Source of the DNA: Polytrichum commune
Lineage: Eukaryota; Streptophyta; Polytrichopsida; Polytrichales; Polytrichaceae
Reading direction: 5' to 3'
DNA: 64,000 bases
Assembly: GCA_950295325.1 (NCBI GenBank)
Contig: OX485804.1
Location: forward strand, 38,802,429 to 38,866,428
The notes beneath the pieces are model-generated. The model was not told the DNA's origin and made no database searches. It saw only the letters and a program-made list of their open reading frames with translations. Positions 36,970 through 49,600 of the stretch are shown piece by piece (positions within the stretch are counted from its first letter, which is position 1; every line of letters begins with the position of its first letter). The position numbers and the translations under genes were made by a program.

Positions 36970-38450
36970 AATTAAATGCATCTATAACTGAAACAATAAG
37001 AGAGTTTGCATATATTTTTAAGAGGAGTAATAACGGGGAAGTATATTCTGGCAAAGAGAAATATATTCTAAGGAGAATGCAATTATATTTTAGATCAAAT
37101 CACAAATATGGAAATTGTTACAAAATTTTGAAGCGTAAATTTTAGGGTTACACATAGTCGATCTATATGTCAACCCAAAACTGCCCATCTCAATGCTACT
37201 CCTTGGCTACAACAATTGTCAAAACTCTTATGGGGGTAATCGATCACAAGCTGTCACACCACAAGACCTTAACTTTGTTCGCCTAAAAAACATAGATCTC
37301 ATTTATGTCAACATTACATGACCCTAGTAAGCGGTTAAATGGACTTGTTCGACTATGGATGCCTCAACCTTAGCTAGTGAATGTCTCTCTAACAATGTCT
37401 CTCTAACAATTTGTTTATGAATGAAGGGTCTAATATGTTGTTATACCTTATAGAGTAGACAAAGCTAACTTTGTTAACCTAATCAATTTCACATAAGTGT
37501 AGTACATGTGTGATATTGGGGTTATTTTTCACAAGTTTAGAAATTGCTATAACAACATTCAACAAAAAAATCACAATTCATTTCTAAGCTTTGAAATTTT
37601 TGTAAATTCTCAATGGCAAGATTCTCTCCCAACCCATGTTCACAACATAGGTCAATTTATTTCCAATAACTCAAAGATGAAAACTTGAGTACAATTAGTT
37701 CCCTTTCAAGGAACCAAAATCCGTGCCCTTTTAACTTACTTTTCCATCACGCCAAATGTGATGGTGACATATCTGATTCTTCACAACATTTTCCATCACG
37801 TTAGAAAATGATGGCTACATGTGTGAATTTTCGCAACTTTAGGGGACTATGTATTAAGATTGGGGGAAGGGGAACGGAAATGGGTCAATCTAACCTAAAA
37901 CCTAAAAAACTGATGGTAGCAAGAAATTTGCTAGCCTTCTTTGGCATTTTATTAAATGTATCACACATATGAGGTTGAGGCATCCATAGTTTGAGAATGA
38001 GTTGCTTTGAAGCCATCTTGATGTACTTTTAGTCCCATTAGCCTTTTCAGATTCCCGGACTTTAAAATTAATTTCATTTCGTTTGGTTTCACAGTCAATC
38101 AAGTTAATTTAACCGCTCACTAGAGTCATGTAATGGCAACATGGATGAAATCTTATACTTTTAAGACGAATGCAATTAAAGTTTATGTGGTGGCGGCTTG
38201 TGATTGATTACCCTCATAAGAGTTTTGACATTTGTCATAGCGAAGCATTCGGATTTAGATGAGCAGTTATGGGTTCAGTTGTTAAGTGACTACTGGCCGG
38301 TTTTGAAATTTGCAACAATTTCCATATTCATTTTGCATTCTCCTTAGAATGTGTTTCTCCTCGCAAGAAAAACAATTCCCCGCTATTTCTCCTCCTAAAC
38401 AGATGCAAACTCTTTTATTTTATCAGTTATAGATGCCTCAACCTCATGGC
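36970..38450. mobile_element. Element with long terminal inverted repeats (~400-475 bp arms)
   Basis: The left arm (36970-37366) begins GCATCTATAACTGAAA. The right arm (37973-38447) ends with the complement, CAGTTATAGATGC. The inner ends of the arms carry an 18-bp exact inverted match, ACTATGGATGCCTCAACC at about 37349-37366 and its complement at 37973-37990. The centre (37367-37972) shows no gene. Long terminal inverted repeats are common in Mutator-like elements and foldback elements. I could not fix the target duplication. Confidence 0.6.
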
Positions 38451-39951
38451 ATGCTGAAATCAAGACATATGTAGCTAATTCTCATCCATTCCACAGGTGA
38501 CATGAGAACATACACAACCTCCAAATCCTCACATTTTATGATATACAATAAGTTCCAGTATTCATACAAGAAGCTACCAGGCAGTTACAGATCTCAACAG
38601 TATACAGAAGGTTTATGATAACAAGTACACCTACTATTTACCAAATAAATTTTCAGACAATTTTGTGGGCACTTAAAACTCCACAGACAATTCAAGCCTT
38701 TGAATCAGATTGGGGAATTATCTCATCCAGTTAGCCATTGCAAATCATGCAGACTGTCATTTTAAGTTCCAGAATTGGAGTTGAGATGCAAAAGTCATAA
38801 GAGGTTAGTTAAAGTAAAGATTCACTTTCTCTTTTAAGTGATCAAATAAGCCCTCCCAATCCTGTCACCTATTGATACTAGATTGGATAATCTATTTTTA
38901 ACACACAATCTGATATCTTTGCAACACATCTCATGTTGTCTTCATTTTTAACTACAGGCCTTGGCATATACCACTCAAACAAATGTGTCTGATTGAGAAG
39001 AGTGATTGTGTTAGGCCCATATACCTTCATGACCTTGGCAACATAACAAGGAGAAAATGTAGAAATATACATATACAGTAGTTGCATAGTGCTGCTGGTA
39101 TCAAATATTACATCACATACTGTGAAGCGTTGATTCTTGCTGCTGGAAAATGAGGTACTACCACACAAAAGGAATAACTATAGTTGAATTAAAAGACAAC
39201 TTATAAGAGGACAAAATGAATACACCTCTTGATAATGAACAAAGCTGATAACATTTGAGCAATTTATATCTTCGGGAGAAAAGATAGCGAGTCCTACAAA
39301 AACTACCTTCTAGCGAATTAAATGCTGTCACCTCCCCTTGATCTGTTCCCTGGACCAAGACAAGCGGGTGCCAAGAGTAACTTTGCGTTCTGTGTCTGTT
39401 TAACTGGACACATAACCAGAATACATAAAATTGCAGGTGAAAATTTTCAACGACTATTAATTCTTGGCCTGCTCACAGAACAGAATCTAACCTCCAAAAA
39501 CAGAGTCTATAAACACAAAAAAATACTTCTGTAAGAACAATCTGCTACTGTGGAAGACAGCTCTCTCTCTCTCTCTCTCTTCTCTACATCTATATTTACC
39601 TTCACATCACACGGATGGGATCAATGCGCCTTCATACCTGACCAAATTTGTCCATTTACAAGCGTTGAACAATACAGAAGCTTGGCAGCTCACCAACATG
39701 CGCACATAAGAGGAGTAAGGTGTCTCTACCTCGATGCGCAGGGAATAAGTTAAAGGTTTGTTGTTGAGGTTTAGTTCACATCCTGCTCTGAAGGAGAACA
39801 AAGTCACTTGCTCGGCTTCACCCTGCTCCTCGAAGGTCAGATGATGAACAAATGTAGCTTCTACTCACTGAGGTGAAAAGAATGGTGTGCAATTGAAGCA
39901 GAGCCTAACCCAGCACCCAGCAACCCATCAGAAAAGTGGCGTTTAACCATT
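38451..39951 (-). other. 3' flank / possible 3' UTR of the NHX gene
   Basis: Downstream of the NHX stop codon. The near part is expected to hold the 3' UTR, but no convincing poly(A) signal close to the stop was identified. A 96-codon minus-strand frame at 38878-39168 contains YVAKVMKVYG and EWYMPRP. This resembles a BAH domain superficially but matches the dispersed repeat at 26190 and is not called as a gene. A (CT)n run lies near 39561-39578. Confidence 0.4.
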
Positions 39952-42900
39952 TTAGAAGTGAGTTGGATAAGCGTCGTCGTCGTCTTCCGCAATTGTCAAG
40001 GAGCTTGCAACATATGGGACAAAACCTCGGCCACCAAACACGGGTCGCATGTATGCATCATCAAATGTCCTCCATGCATCATGGATGAAGGAAGTCGGGG
40101 CGGCAAGGAGCATCGCCAAAGAGCTACGACGTGGACCTGGATGAGGGTTTGGGGTTTGTTGATCGGGTCCCAAGAGAAGAGGGACATGGTAGTCAGAACT
40201 AAGGGGATTGTCCTTGGGAGTGGTAGGCTCTGAACTGTCCGAATGCACGTACCGTGAGCTTGTGGGGAGTAGCCAGCGGATCAATGGCTTTGTTGCCATT
40301 CCAAAGACCTGAGGAAAAACATGAGATCATTAATCTTGCTACTTCACTTGCCCATCTCCATGATTTCAGATGTGATAAAAAGAACAGTATAGAAAAAGAC
40401 TCTGGTGTTGCCACCAGTGTGATTTATAATTTTGCTTCATCGTAAGTTGCTCTAACTCTATATGTAATCCCGAAACCAACATCACAAGAATTAGAGGGCC
40501 TCCTTTCAAAGGTGAAACACCTTGAAAGAGCACGGACAAGCTAGCATGCACCTATCTCCCCCAGGGGCAAGCCCTCAGGTTCCACATGGTTAGTTGAATA
40601 CTCGGTTCACCTAGGTACCCCAACATGATTAGGTGGGCCATATTGGATGGGTGCACCAGAAAATCAAGAGTAGCACTATTCCAGCCTTAGATGATGAATT
40701 ATGGGGTTGCTTCATCTTCAAGTTGGTCTAACTCTGTATAATCCCGAACTAGGCATCACGGAAATTAGAGGGCCTTTCCAAGACTACTGCCTCCCTTTCA
40801 AAAGTGAACACCTTGAACAGGTGCAGCCAAGCTGGCATGTACCTGTCTCCCCCAAGGGGGAGTTGGTTCACTTGGATACCCCCCATGGTTGGGCCGTAGT
40901 GGTAAGGTGCACCGGAAAATCAAGTGTTAGAAAGGTAACCCATCGTAGCACTGTTTCAGCCTTAGGTGAATTATGGTGTTGCTTCATCCCCAAGTTGGCC
41001 CGACTCTCTATGTAATCCCAAAACGGGCATGACAAAAATAAGAGGGCCTGTGAACACTACTACCTCCCTTTCAAAGGCAAAGACCTTGACTGAGGCGCGG
41101 ACAAGTTGGGCTGCGCCTATCTCCCCAAAGGGAAGCCCTTAGGTTGGTTGAAAATATCCAATTCACTCAGATGAACCCCACTATAATTGGGTGGGCCATT
41201 GTGGTAGGGTGCACCAGAAAATACAGTGTTAGGAAGGTTATCCCCATCATAGCACTATTCTGGCCTTATGCAATTTGACCTTGGAGTTCCAATGGGAACC
41301 GGGTTAAGGCCTTGGGTTTAAGCCAACTTGTGATCTGATAAACATACAATTTGTCCATGTTGCATAACTCTTCTTATTGAGTAAAATACAGCCTCTCTCT
41401 TTCACAAGCTGCAGACTCATCCTTTCACTGACTCCTCTCCAGCTAGAACATCTTGATTTGAAGTTTTGTTAGGGGGTGTATCTAAAGTTCAAGATCTGTA
41501 CAGTGACCCCAACATGGACAGATGTTCCTTCATCCGTTGGCTTTAAAGACAAACGAAATGACCATTACAGTGGAAAATTAAACTCAATCAAACCCATGGA
41601 GACAGGGCTACAGCATACGTAGAGCCATATCGAATGAAAACATTATAATACAAGTGAATGGAAGTGCTTGGGAAACATGTACACCGGTAGGAATCTTACA
41701 ATTGTACTAAACAGAACAATGCCGATGGTGGTTGTGATAGCTGTGGCATACTCTGGACTCGTAGCATCTCCAGTACCAGACTTTGTGAACTGCACAAAAT
41801 GAAATTAATTAGATGGAGACAAAAATATTTAGCTTACTTTCTGACCAAAATGTAAATGAATATCCTTGTATCATGTTGTGGACTATAACACTTACAGATA
41901 GATATCGGTAAACAGGGAGCCAACCTAAATCTAGAATTAGAGGAATCCATTATATGCAAGAAAATAATCAATAATGCACCTGATTGAACGCCAAGGCTAT
42001 GGAGACTGCTCCTCTGATCAAACCAGCCCACCAAATTATAATCTGCAAGAATTCAAAAAATCTTAGCTTGGCAAGTCTCAAAGGATACTCACCACTTAAT
42101 CAGCCTGGGCAGTCTTGGGGTAATTCTGCCCTAGACCTGGAGGGCCCATGACCATTAAAAGCTGATATCTCTTATTGGTGGAAAAAACCAAGACCATCCC
42201 ACTTCACTTTACACTAGAGTTTGAGGGCCTAAGGAAGTTTGAATGAATGGAAAAACCTACATGGTGTCCTACATACAATGCAATGAATAATGTTTCATGT
42301 CCTACCGGATTTGGCATCAAGCCCACCTCAAAGAGGTGGATCCAACACAAAACCGGGAGACCATGACACTTCAAAATCTTACAAAATCTTGATTTAATAT
42401 AACTGATTAGGCAGAAGAGCCCACATAGATAGGATGGTAATTGAATTTCAGTTTTCTATGGTATGGCTTTCAGATGAGTTTCAAGAGCCCTCACAATTTC
42501 ATGGTCACATCCCTTGGCCATAGTGTAAAGTGGCTCTTAGGTCAGAGTCTGCCTCACCTTGATATAAAGGACCTCAAATGTGTTTTCACTTTTGGAGGAA
42601 ATGACCTCATACATGGTACTGACATAAGACCCAATACCGACTACCATGTTCTTAATACCTTGACACAAGACTTAGCTTCAATGAGAAAAAGATACCTGCT
42701 GACGGAAGCCAATCTTTGTGTTGCTGCTCTTGCGCATGTAGTTAGACAGAACTGATAGTGGAAACACGAATGCTGCTCGCCCAATCAGGATCAAAACTAT
42801 AAGTGTCATGAACAGCCCGAAAGATTCCCCAGCACTGTACACCCAAAACATGGTAGACAAAAATGACTGAGAACCTCTTCCAGAAAAATACAGAATTAAG

Positions 42901-45900
42901 TACAGTAGGGGGCTATCTAGTTCTCCAATTCAAATGTCAAAATATAACTTCCCATATGGGATTTTCTACAGTCCCAACTAATGCAATGATGACATATGGC
43001 AAATTTCTTCCAACAAATATTTATTTTACGTTGAAACAAATAAAGGAATGGAGAGGATAGTAAGTAGGGAAGGATGCAATTGACACTTACTTTACTTGTA
43101 CCATCCTCCATTTGTCTACATCCAATGCATCCATACCCACATATAAAAAGATGAAGGTCTCTGCAATAAATGACATAGTTGCAAATCCATGCCTGCCACA
43201 CCACAACCAAGAATCAACCTATGAATTTCATGATAAAACTTGAGATCATGACAATTGACCACCTTTCAAAAATTTCTCAGCTGTTCAAACTAGCTAGAAT
43301 ACGCTCATTCCTCCAACTGCTTAATCTGGAAACTTCAAATCCAGGATATTGTAGCTATTATGTACAATAAGGAAGAGTTCATAAATGTCAATAATAGTAG
43401 ATTCCCATGCAGAAAATTGAGTACTTATACATACTTGGTGGTGACACGTGAGCTTTCTGAGATATTGTGCCATGTGTAGTGAGACATGACAATGCCACAG
43501 AAGAAGACAGTGAGAATCCCACTCAAATAACAGAGCTGCATACAATGGAGAACTTGATATCAGTACAAATCATTCAAGATATGGTAATGCCAAGGTAGAC
43601 AGAAAAATTGTGCAAAAGAAAACTTTTCATGTGAGACATTTCAGATGTTCAGACTGCTCTTAACGCATTCCAAAGCAACAAAAACACACGGAGACAATTT
43701 GTACCTCTGCCAAGATATATGAAAGGTACGCCATCAAGGTCATGATTGCAATTTCACGGTCTGTAGAATGCCTGGATTTAATAATTGTCAAAATCAGCAT
43801 CATGTAAAATCAAGTCAATTTTTCTGACATAGCCAAGCTTCGTAGATAGATATTCAATACTTGACAGACAAAGGTAGATGCATATATAGTGTAACCCAAT
43901 GACAAACAATCAATTAGAACATCACCTCGCGAAGTAGAGTGTCTTGATGATATACGCACTCAGCAAACCTATCTGCAAATTGAGAAGAGATATACAAACA
44001 CGTATTCAAATTTAGGGTCTTGGACACTGAAACTAGAAAAAACTTCACTTTGATGGTGCTTTTGGTCAATCATCCAACTTAGTCTAAGAAAATGAAATTA
44101 AAATCTTAGTCTCCAAACAATGCAAATACTATGCTTGAAGAAATATGCTATGCTTTATGCCACATAAAAATCTCCCTGCAGAGTCTCTATGATTTCAAAA
44201 CATTATGAATAGTTAACCTTGGCACAGCAGATAATCTGGTAGAATATAACAAGATCAGTAACAGAATCAGAAATCATAAGCACTAACAAAATTCATTACA
44301 GCATCAGAATAGAGACAGATGTGGAAAGGAGGACAAGGAAGACTTACAGCAATACCCAAAATGGTACTAGAGAAAAATAGTTCCAGAAAGCTGCCACCAA
44401 TTTTCATAACCTCGGCACCAGTAAAATTATCAAAGGTCAATTTTTGTACAGCTCGGAACAAGACAACTGAGGTGGCATCATTTACTACCCCTTCTCCAAA
44501 CACAAGACTGTAGAGCAAAGGTGTATCATCCTGACTGAGAACCTGCATTGCAAACAATGAAGAAAGTAATCACTAATTCATGTCTCAATTACAATAGATT
44601 CCTAAGCATTTGCTAAGAATATATGAAGAATAGTGGTTTCTTTCCTAAGGATATACAATGAATACTGGCCCCTTGCTCTTAATTCTAACATCAACTTCTT
44701 AGGTGAAATTCTTCAAAAGGATTTATTATGCTCTTGCACAATCATCAATTTGATGTTAACTACAAAATATTATTATTATTATAATAACAATAATTAATAA
44801 ACTCTCAATGGTCCAATCAATTTGTTAAGACCCTCCAATACTTTTATAAGGAACCACCAACCCACCTGCAGGGTGCACACCGAATCAGTGGCAGAAAAGA
44901 TGGCTCCAATAGCTGCAATGACGTCATAAGTGGTGGTTGTTAGGTAGGTGATGTGTCTTGAAGTACATAAAGCATTGCTGTCGTGATGCTACTTGAAAAC
45001 ACATGAAATATTCCAGTGATAATGACTCAAAAGTCTCCACAAATATTTCAGAACATCTTGTGACAAAATGGTAAAAAGGAAGGTCGCAATAGAAGCTTGT
45101 GACTCTAATAAAATATTGCAACCATGACAATGCAGAGTGACATGCTGCATCTTTCTGAACTTTAAGGACTTACCAAGGTAATCCATTAAGTGCAAATTTC
45201 CCAGTCCAAATTTGGGAAACATGAATCTGGCACCTGCATATCACATTTTGAAATGAGACAAAATGTTCAAATTACTGTTCTAGTACCCATGAACTATGCA
45301 TCTATTGATAGTCTCTGGACATGCTCAAGTCTTGGAGCTCAAATTAATAACAAGGCAGTAGGCTCTATGTTGGAAACATGATAATTCAGCGAAAAGTCAA
45401 TAGTAAGCAATTTCTATAGTCGTCATGTCACCACCGCTACACACGCTAAAAAGAGAGCAAACCGGTTGCTTCATGGACTACCTCAAAAAATCTCATAGTG
45501 CAAGAGTTGTTGAGAGATGAAGACCTGCTGAGATGATAGCGAAGGAGATGAAGACCCCAACCACTCCAAAGAGCATGATAGCAACAAAGTTTCGAAAAAA
45601 CTGTTTTTTCTTGACCTGGAACCTGTTAAATGCCCGCTCAAATGTGAGAATCAATGTTCAATCGTTGGGAGGTTCTTAGGCCAGATTTTTATTCCTGACC
45701 AGGCCTACTGCAAATTTCAAGAACATACTGGATCCATCCTACTTTAGTTGAAGTTAAGCTAAACTTGTATCATCCTGTAAATTGGGTTGATAAGAGCTTA
45801 ATGCCTTCAAACATGCCATTTTGAGGCAAGTCAACAACAGTTAAAAGCCCTGGGAATTGCAGTGTCAAAATTTAGTGACAACAGTAACTAACAACATGTA

Positions 45901-48010
45901 TCATGCATTTCCTTTGAGGCTTACCCAGCATTGAATATGATAGGAGGCAGTAGATATATAAAGAAAAGCTCTTCGTTGAATTGGAGAACATGTGAGCTTG
46001 CTCCCTTGCTAGTGACCAACACCACAATCCCTGTACAAAAGCCCTGCACAATTGATCAAGAATCGTGCACATCAGTACATTTTAAACCTCTAAATTCACA
46101 CATTATGTCACATTGATTCAACTGCAACAAACTAAACAGAGAATCCATGCTTACTGAACATAGAGTTGCAATATTAATCTTTTAGTTCCGTCTAGAGTTA
46201 GATGCAAGACCTAAAAGGTTGAGTTGCAAACTGAGTCACTGTTGAATGAATCGCTTAGCTAAATTTTGAGTTAGCACTGTAAAGATGTAAATCCCGAAGG
46301 GTATGTATCAACACTAACTCAACATTAAACGTTGGTCACTTGCTTTTTGACTCGTACTACTTTTAGGTTCCCATTACTAGCCCAAAAGACAAGGCAACCT
46401 TCCCGCTGCAGATCCCAGATTGAAGCCGGAATCACTAACCCAAACTGCCAGACCTCATGGAAAGGAAACAGGACAGCCTCAAGAGGTAGAAATGGGCAGC
46501 CAAAGTTCTCAGGAATCTGCTGATGGGCGCTTTATGTTGAACACACTACTTTAGGTTCCCATCACTAGCGCAAAAGACAGGTCAGTCTTCCTGTTTCAGA
46601 ATCCCAGATTGAAGCCCAATTTCGTTCCCAAAATTATAACCCAAAATGCCAAGACCTCATGGACATGAAAGAGGAGAGCTTCAAAAGATAGAAATGGGCG
46701 CTAAATCTCTCAGGAATCTGCTGATGGAAGCCTTATGTTGAACACACTACTTTTAGGTTCCCATTACTAACCCAAAAGACAGGGCAGTCTCCCTGCTTCA
46801 AAACTCCAGATAAAAGACTTCAGCTTCCTATAATCACTACCCAATATGCCAAAATACCGTGGGTAGGAAATAGGACAGCCTCAAAAGTTAGAAATGGGCA
46901 GACATATTTTCCAGGAATCAGCTGTTGGGCGTGATATGTTAAACATACTACTATAGGCTCCCATTACTGGAATTTCTGTGACATCGGCTGTTAGAAGTGC
47001 TTTGTTGAACATATTACTCTTTAGGTTCCCATTACTAGCCCAAAAGAAAGGGCAGTCTACCTGCTTCAGAGTTCCAGATTGACGCACACTTTAGCTCCAC
47101 GGAATCGCTATCTCAAAATGCCAAGACCTCATGGACAGGAAACAGGACAGCCTCAAAAGGTAGAGATGGGCAGCCAAATTTCTCCGGAATCTCACTAACC
47201 ATAATGCTAAGACCTCATGGATAGGAAACAGGATAGCCTCAAAAGTAGAAATGAGCACCGAGTTTCTCAGGAATCTGCTGACGGGTGCCTAATGTTGAAT
47301 AAACTGCTGTTAAGTTCCCATTACCAAGCCCAAAAACTTCCTCATTCAGAGTCCCAAATTGAGGCACACTTGAGCTTCCAAGAATCACTACATACCCAAA
47401 ATGCCAAGACCTCATGGATGTCATAGGAAACTTACACTGTAAACTTACTGCAATGTCTGGGTTGTGATTAATTCATTCACCCATATTTATCCCCAAATGC
47501 CAAGACCTCATGTACAGGAAACAGAATAGCCTCAAAAAGCAGAATGAGCGCCAAATTTCTCAGTAATCTGCTAATGGGCGCCTTATGATGAACACACTGC
47601 TTCTTAGTTTCCTATTCCTAGCCCAAAAGACAGGGCAGTGTTCCTGCTTCAGAATCTCAGACTGAAGCATACTTTGGCTGCCCGGAATCACTAACCCAAA
47701 ATGCCAAGACCTCATGGACCCCATAGAAAACTTATACTGTAAGCTAAATGCAATTTCTGGGTTGTAATTAATTCCCTGTCTCATATTGTTCCCCAATATG
47801 CCAGAATTAATAACTTACGAGGATGATTGCCGTGATGGACTCGCTGAGCCAGCGATTCTCTTCGAGCATGTGGCCCAGCACAATGCAGGCGCAGAGCAAG
47901 GTGACGAACAAGGAGATGGCCACCACCACCATGTGGTCACTTGTGCCGCCCAGCCCTACTTTCACCATGACGGTGTGCAGTGTGCCCACCGGCAGGCCTT
48001 TCATCACCAT
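39952..48010 (-). CDS. NHX: Vacuolar Na+(K+)/H+ antiporter, NHX class I, 14 coding exons
   Basis: The product exchanges cytosolic Na+ or K+ for vacuolar H+ across the tonoplast (CPA1 family), supporting salt tolerance, K+ storage and vacuolar pH. Coding exons, 5' to 3': 48010-47819, 46043-45925, 45622-45525, 45233-45174, 44912-44866, 44542-44348, 43972-43926, 43771-43705, 43535-43435, 43192-43091, 42834-42696, 42042-41980, 41789-41700, 40308-39952. All introns are GT-AG, phases join, and the sum is 1677 nt or 558 residues (family usually 535-550). Landmarks are LLCACIVLGHMLEENRW, the amiloride-binding LFFIYLLPP, FGEGVVNDATS with the transport Asn-Asp pair, FFCGIVMSHYTWHN, GRAAFVFPLS, and the C-terminal FDDAYMRPVFGGRGFVPYV. 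Exon 1 is GC-rich. The start at 48010 is chosen because it follows a possible acceptor; ATG 48004 is possible. LCYLSGIL replaces the usual LFDLSGIL. The reading frame is intact. Confidence 0.95.
40435..41275. repeat. Tandem repeat, three units of ~272-290 bp, in NHX intron 13
   Basis: Units start at 40435, 40710 and 40982, each beginning CTTCATC and continuing through 'tgtaatccc', 'gagggcc' and 'acctcccttt' to 'gtgcaccrgaaaat' and 'agcacta/gtt'. The units differ by many substitutions, so the array is old. Non-coding. Confidence 0.85.
42130..42536 (+). mobile_element. Diverged Tourist-like MITE in NHX intron 11
   Basis: It shares with the main family the order 'cccatgaccatt', 'ttggtggaaaa', 'cacaaaaccgggagaccatg', 'ctcacaatttcatggtcac' and a right terminus GTGTAAAGTGGCTC followed by TTA. 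The left terminus is degraded. It lies wholly within the intron and does not affect the splice sites. Confidence 0.7.
46340..47800. repeat. Irregular tandem array filling NHX intron 1
   Basis: At least six units of about 190-300 bp. Landmarks recur in order: 'taggttcccattactagccc' (46363, 46552, 46753, 47020, with variants near 47310 and 47604), 'atgccaagacctcatgga', 'aggacagcctcaaaa', 'aaatttctcaggaatctgct'. A higher-order duplication of about 300 bp links 47393-47465 with 47695-47775. Units carry internal deletions and partial duplications. Non-coding; splice sites lie outside the array. Confidence 0.85.
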
Positions 48011-48189
48011 CTTGCACCGGAAACCCCAACGTTGCAAATCTTATTTCAACGCCCAAATATTCAAAGCCTAAAATCCTCTCGACACCGACAAACTCCTTCT
48101 TCACATCTGCAGATCCCTACATCAAGTATTTATTAGAACTTCGACATAAAATTTATGTGCCAATGCAACCCACCCGGTTTTGGGCAATA

Positions 48190-48599
48190 TGGATTCCTTT
48201 CCTTTCAACCTGATATGCCTCAAGTCATGCCACAGAAATCCAAGGTTGCGTCAAAAAATAACCCACAGTCAAATCCACCATCAATCTACCATCAACCCAC
48301 ATCAAAACAAAGTTTCCGCATACCTCCTGCTCCAACAATTATGGTGCGTTATCCAAAACCCCCAAACCTTCGAGTACAGCTAACTTGGACTCAATTGGAC
48401 TTCCACTTGAGTTCCTTCCCTTTCAACCTAAAATGCTTCAATCAGCCCAGAAACCCCTCTCCTGAATCCCCCAGAAACTCAAAAAAAGAAAACCAAAGTT
48501 ACAATCTACCATCAACCCACATCAAACAAAGATTGCAACACTTGCTGCACCAACAATTCTACTTACCCAAGCAAAACCCACACAACTTTGAATACAGGT

Positions 48600-48600
<1 letters not shown>
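48190..48600. repeat. Tandem duplication, period ~220 bp, in the NHX leader intron
   Basis: 'ctaccatcaacccacatcaa' and the flanking sequence occur at about 48287 and 48508, with matching upstream 'ccctttcaacct' and downstream 'ccaacaatt'. Two diverged units. Confidence 0.75.

Positions 48601-48601
<1 letters not shown>

Positions 48602-48648
<47 letters not shown>
48602..48648. repeat. (CT)n microsatellite in the NHX leader intron
   Basis: A 47-nt perfect CT run, which reads as (GA)n on the transcribed strand. GA/CT runs near plant 5' UTRs can bind BBR/BPC GAGA factors, but no such role is shown here. Confidence 0.9.
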
Positions 48649-48650
<2 letters not shown>

Positions 48651-48725
48651 GTTCTTGTCAAAAGCTTTTCGAGCACACAAGCAGAGGAAGAAGAAGCGTA
48701 AAGAGAAACCCACATGCTAACTTAC

Positions 48726-49050
48726 CAGATTTGAAGCCCGGAACTCGAACTGCAGCTTCCACTTAGTAGTTCCGATCTCAACAGAAAAGTACCAAAAAAA
48801 TCAAAAACCCATCCCCGGCTCGCCAAACTTCACCCACACAAACTCACAGACACCGATCTCGGCCCCCAGTCCGAGTTCCCGGTCCTCCTGGACTAAATTT
48901 ACCGCGTCATGCGCCCATAGCTGAGTGAAGTTAAGAGGGAGGAAGACTTGCTTTGCTTTGTTTTCATTCCTTGATATTCTCTAACAAGAATCTGTCCTTC
49001 AAGTGTGCAGGGGAAAAGCTAATCCAATAACAAGCGAAAGCAGTGGCCTA
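48726..49050 (-). promoter_or_regulatory. NHX untranslated leader exon and proximal promoter
   Basis: On the minus strand the sequence ends at 48726 with ...AATCTG followed by a consensus donor GTAAGTTAGC (48725 downward). An intron would then run to an acceptor just upstream of the ATG at 48010. NHX genes commonly have a 5' UTR intron in this position. The stretch 48726-48950 is GC-richer than its surroundings and pyrimidine-rich in places, as leaders often are. A CCAAT-type ATTGG lies near 49030. No clear TATA box was found and the transcription start is inferred only. Confidence 0.5.
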
Positions 49051-49329
49051 GATCATTTTCCTGTGTGGGAATGCATGAAACTTATTTCACCGTCATCAAG
49101 GGGGAGTCTTGTTCCACCATTCAACAGCAGCCTTTGTACAGAGTGCCTTGCAAGTTCTACTTTACCAGGTGCCACGTCTTCCCACCACCTCGGAGGTTAT
49201 GGGTGTGACGTGTCCTCTCTTATTGGCTGTGACCCTTACTTTTGTCCTTCTCATAACCCCTGCCTCTGAGTCCTGACCAACCAACCCACCTGCGCAGCTT
49301 CCTACTTCCTGGCTATCAGGTACACTATA

Positions 49330-49600
49330 TGGACCTATTACTGTGGGCCACACTAATTCCCTATAACCCACACTAATGCCCATAATGGGAATTAATGTGG
49401 ATGACTATTTCACTTTGTGCTACTTATGTCATGTAAGCAATATTCATTGTGTTGGTCGGAAGTCTTCATGAAGACTTATTGAAAGACCGGCGTCTTGGCC
49501 CCACATTAATTCATCTTGACTAGAAAATCAGTGTGTCCCCATGTTAATTAATTCCACAATTATTTCCACCCACACTAATAAAGACAACTTCATGTAGCTT
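49330..49600. repeat. Dispersed AT-rich repeat, further copy
   Basis: Homologous to 3815-4180, including the palindrome, here AAGTCTTCATGAAGACTT (18 bp, 49460-49477). It lies upstream of the NHX promoter. Confidence 0.7.

Noticed and set aside
38878-39168. A 96-codon minus-strand frame resembling a BAH domain (YVAKVMKVYG ... EWYMPRP)
   Set aside because: The recognisable part coincides with the dispersed repeat found at 18660, 26200, 32110 and 62500, and no splice structure or further domain supports a gene.
39958-40233. Plus-strand 91-codon frame
   Set aside because: It is antisense to the last NHX coding exon, whose reading is strongly conserved.
46340-47800. CRISPR-like repeat array
   Set aside because: Units are long, irregular and contiguous, lack unique spacers, and lie in a plant intron.
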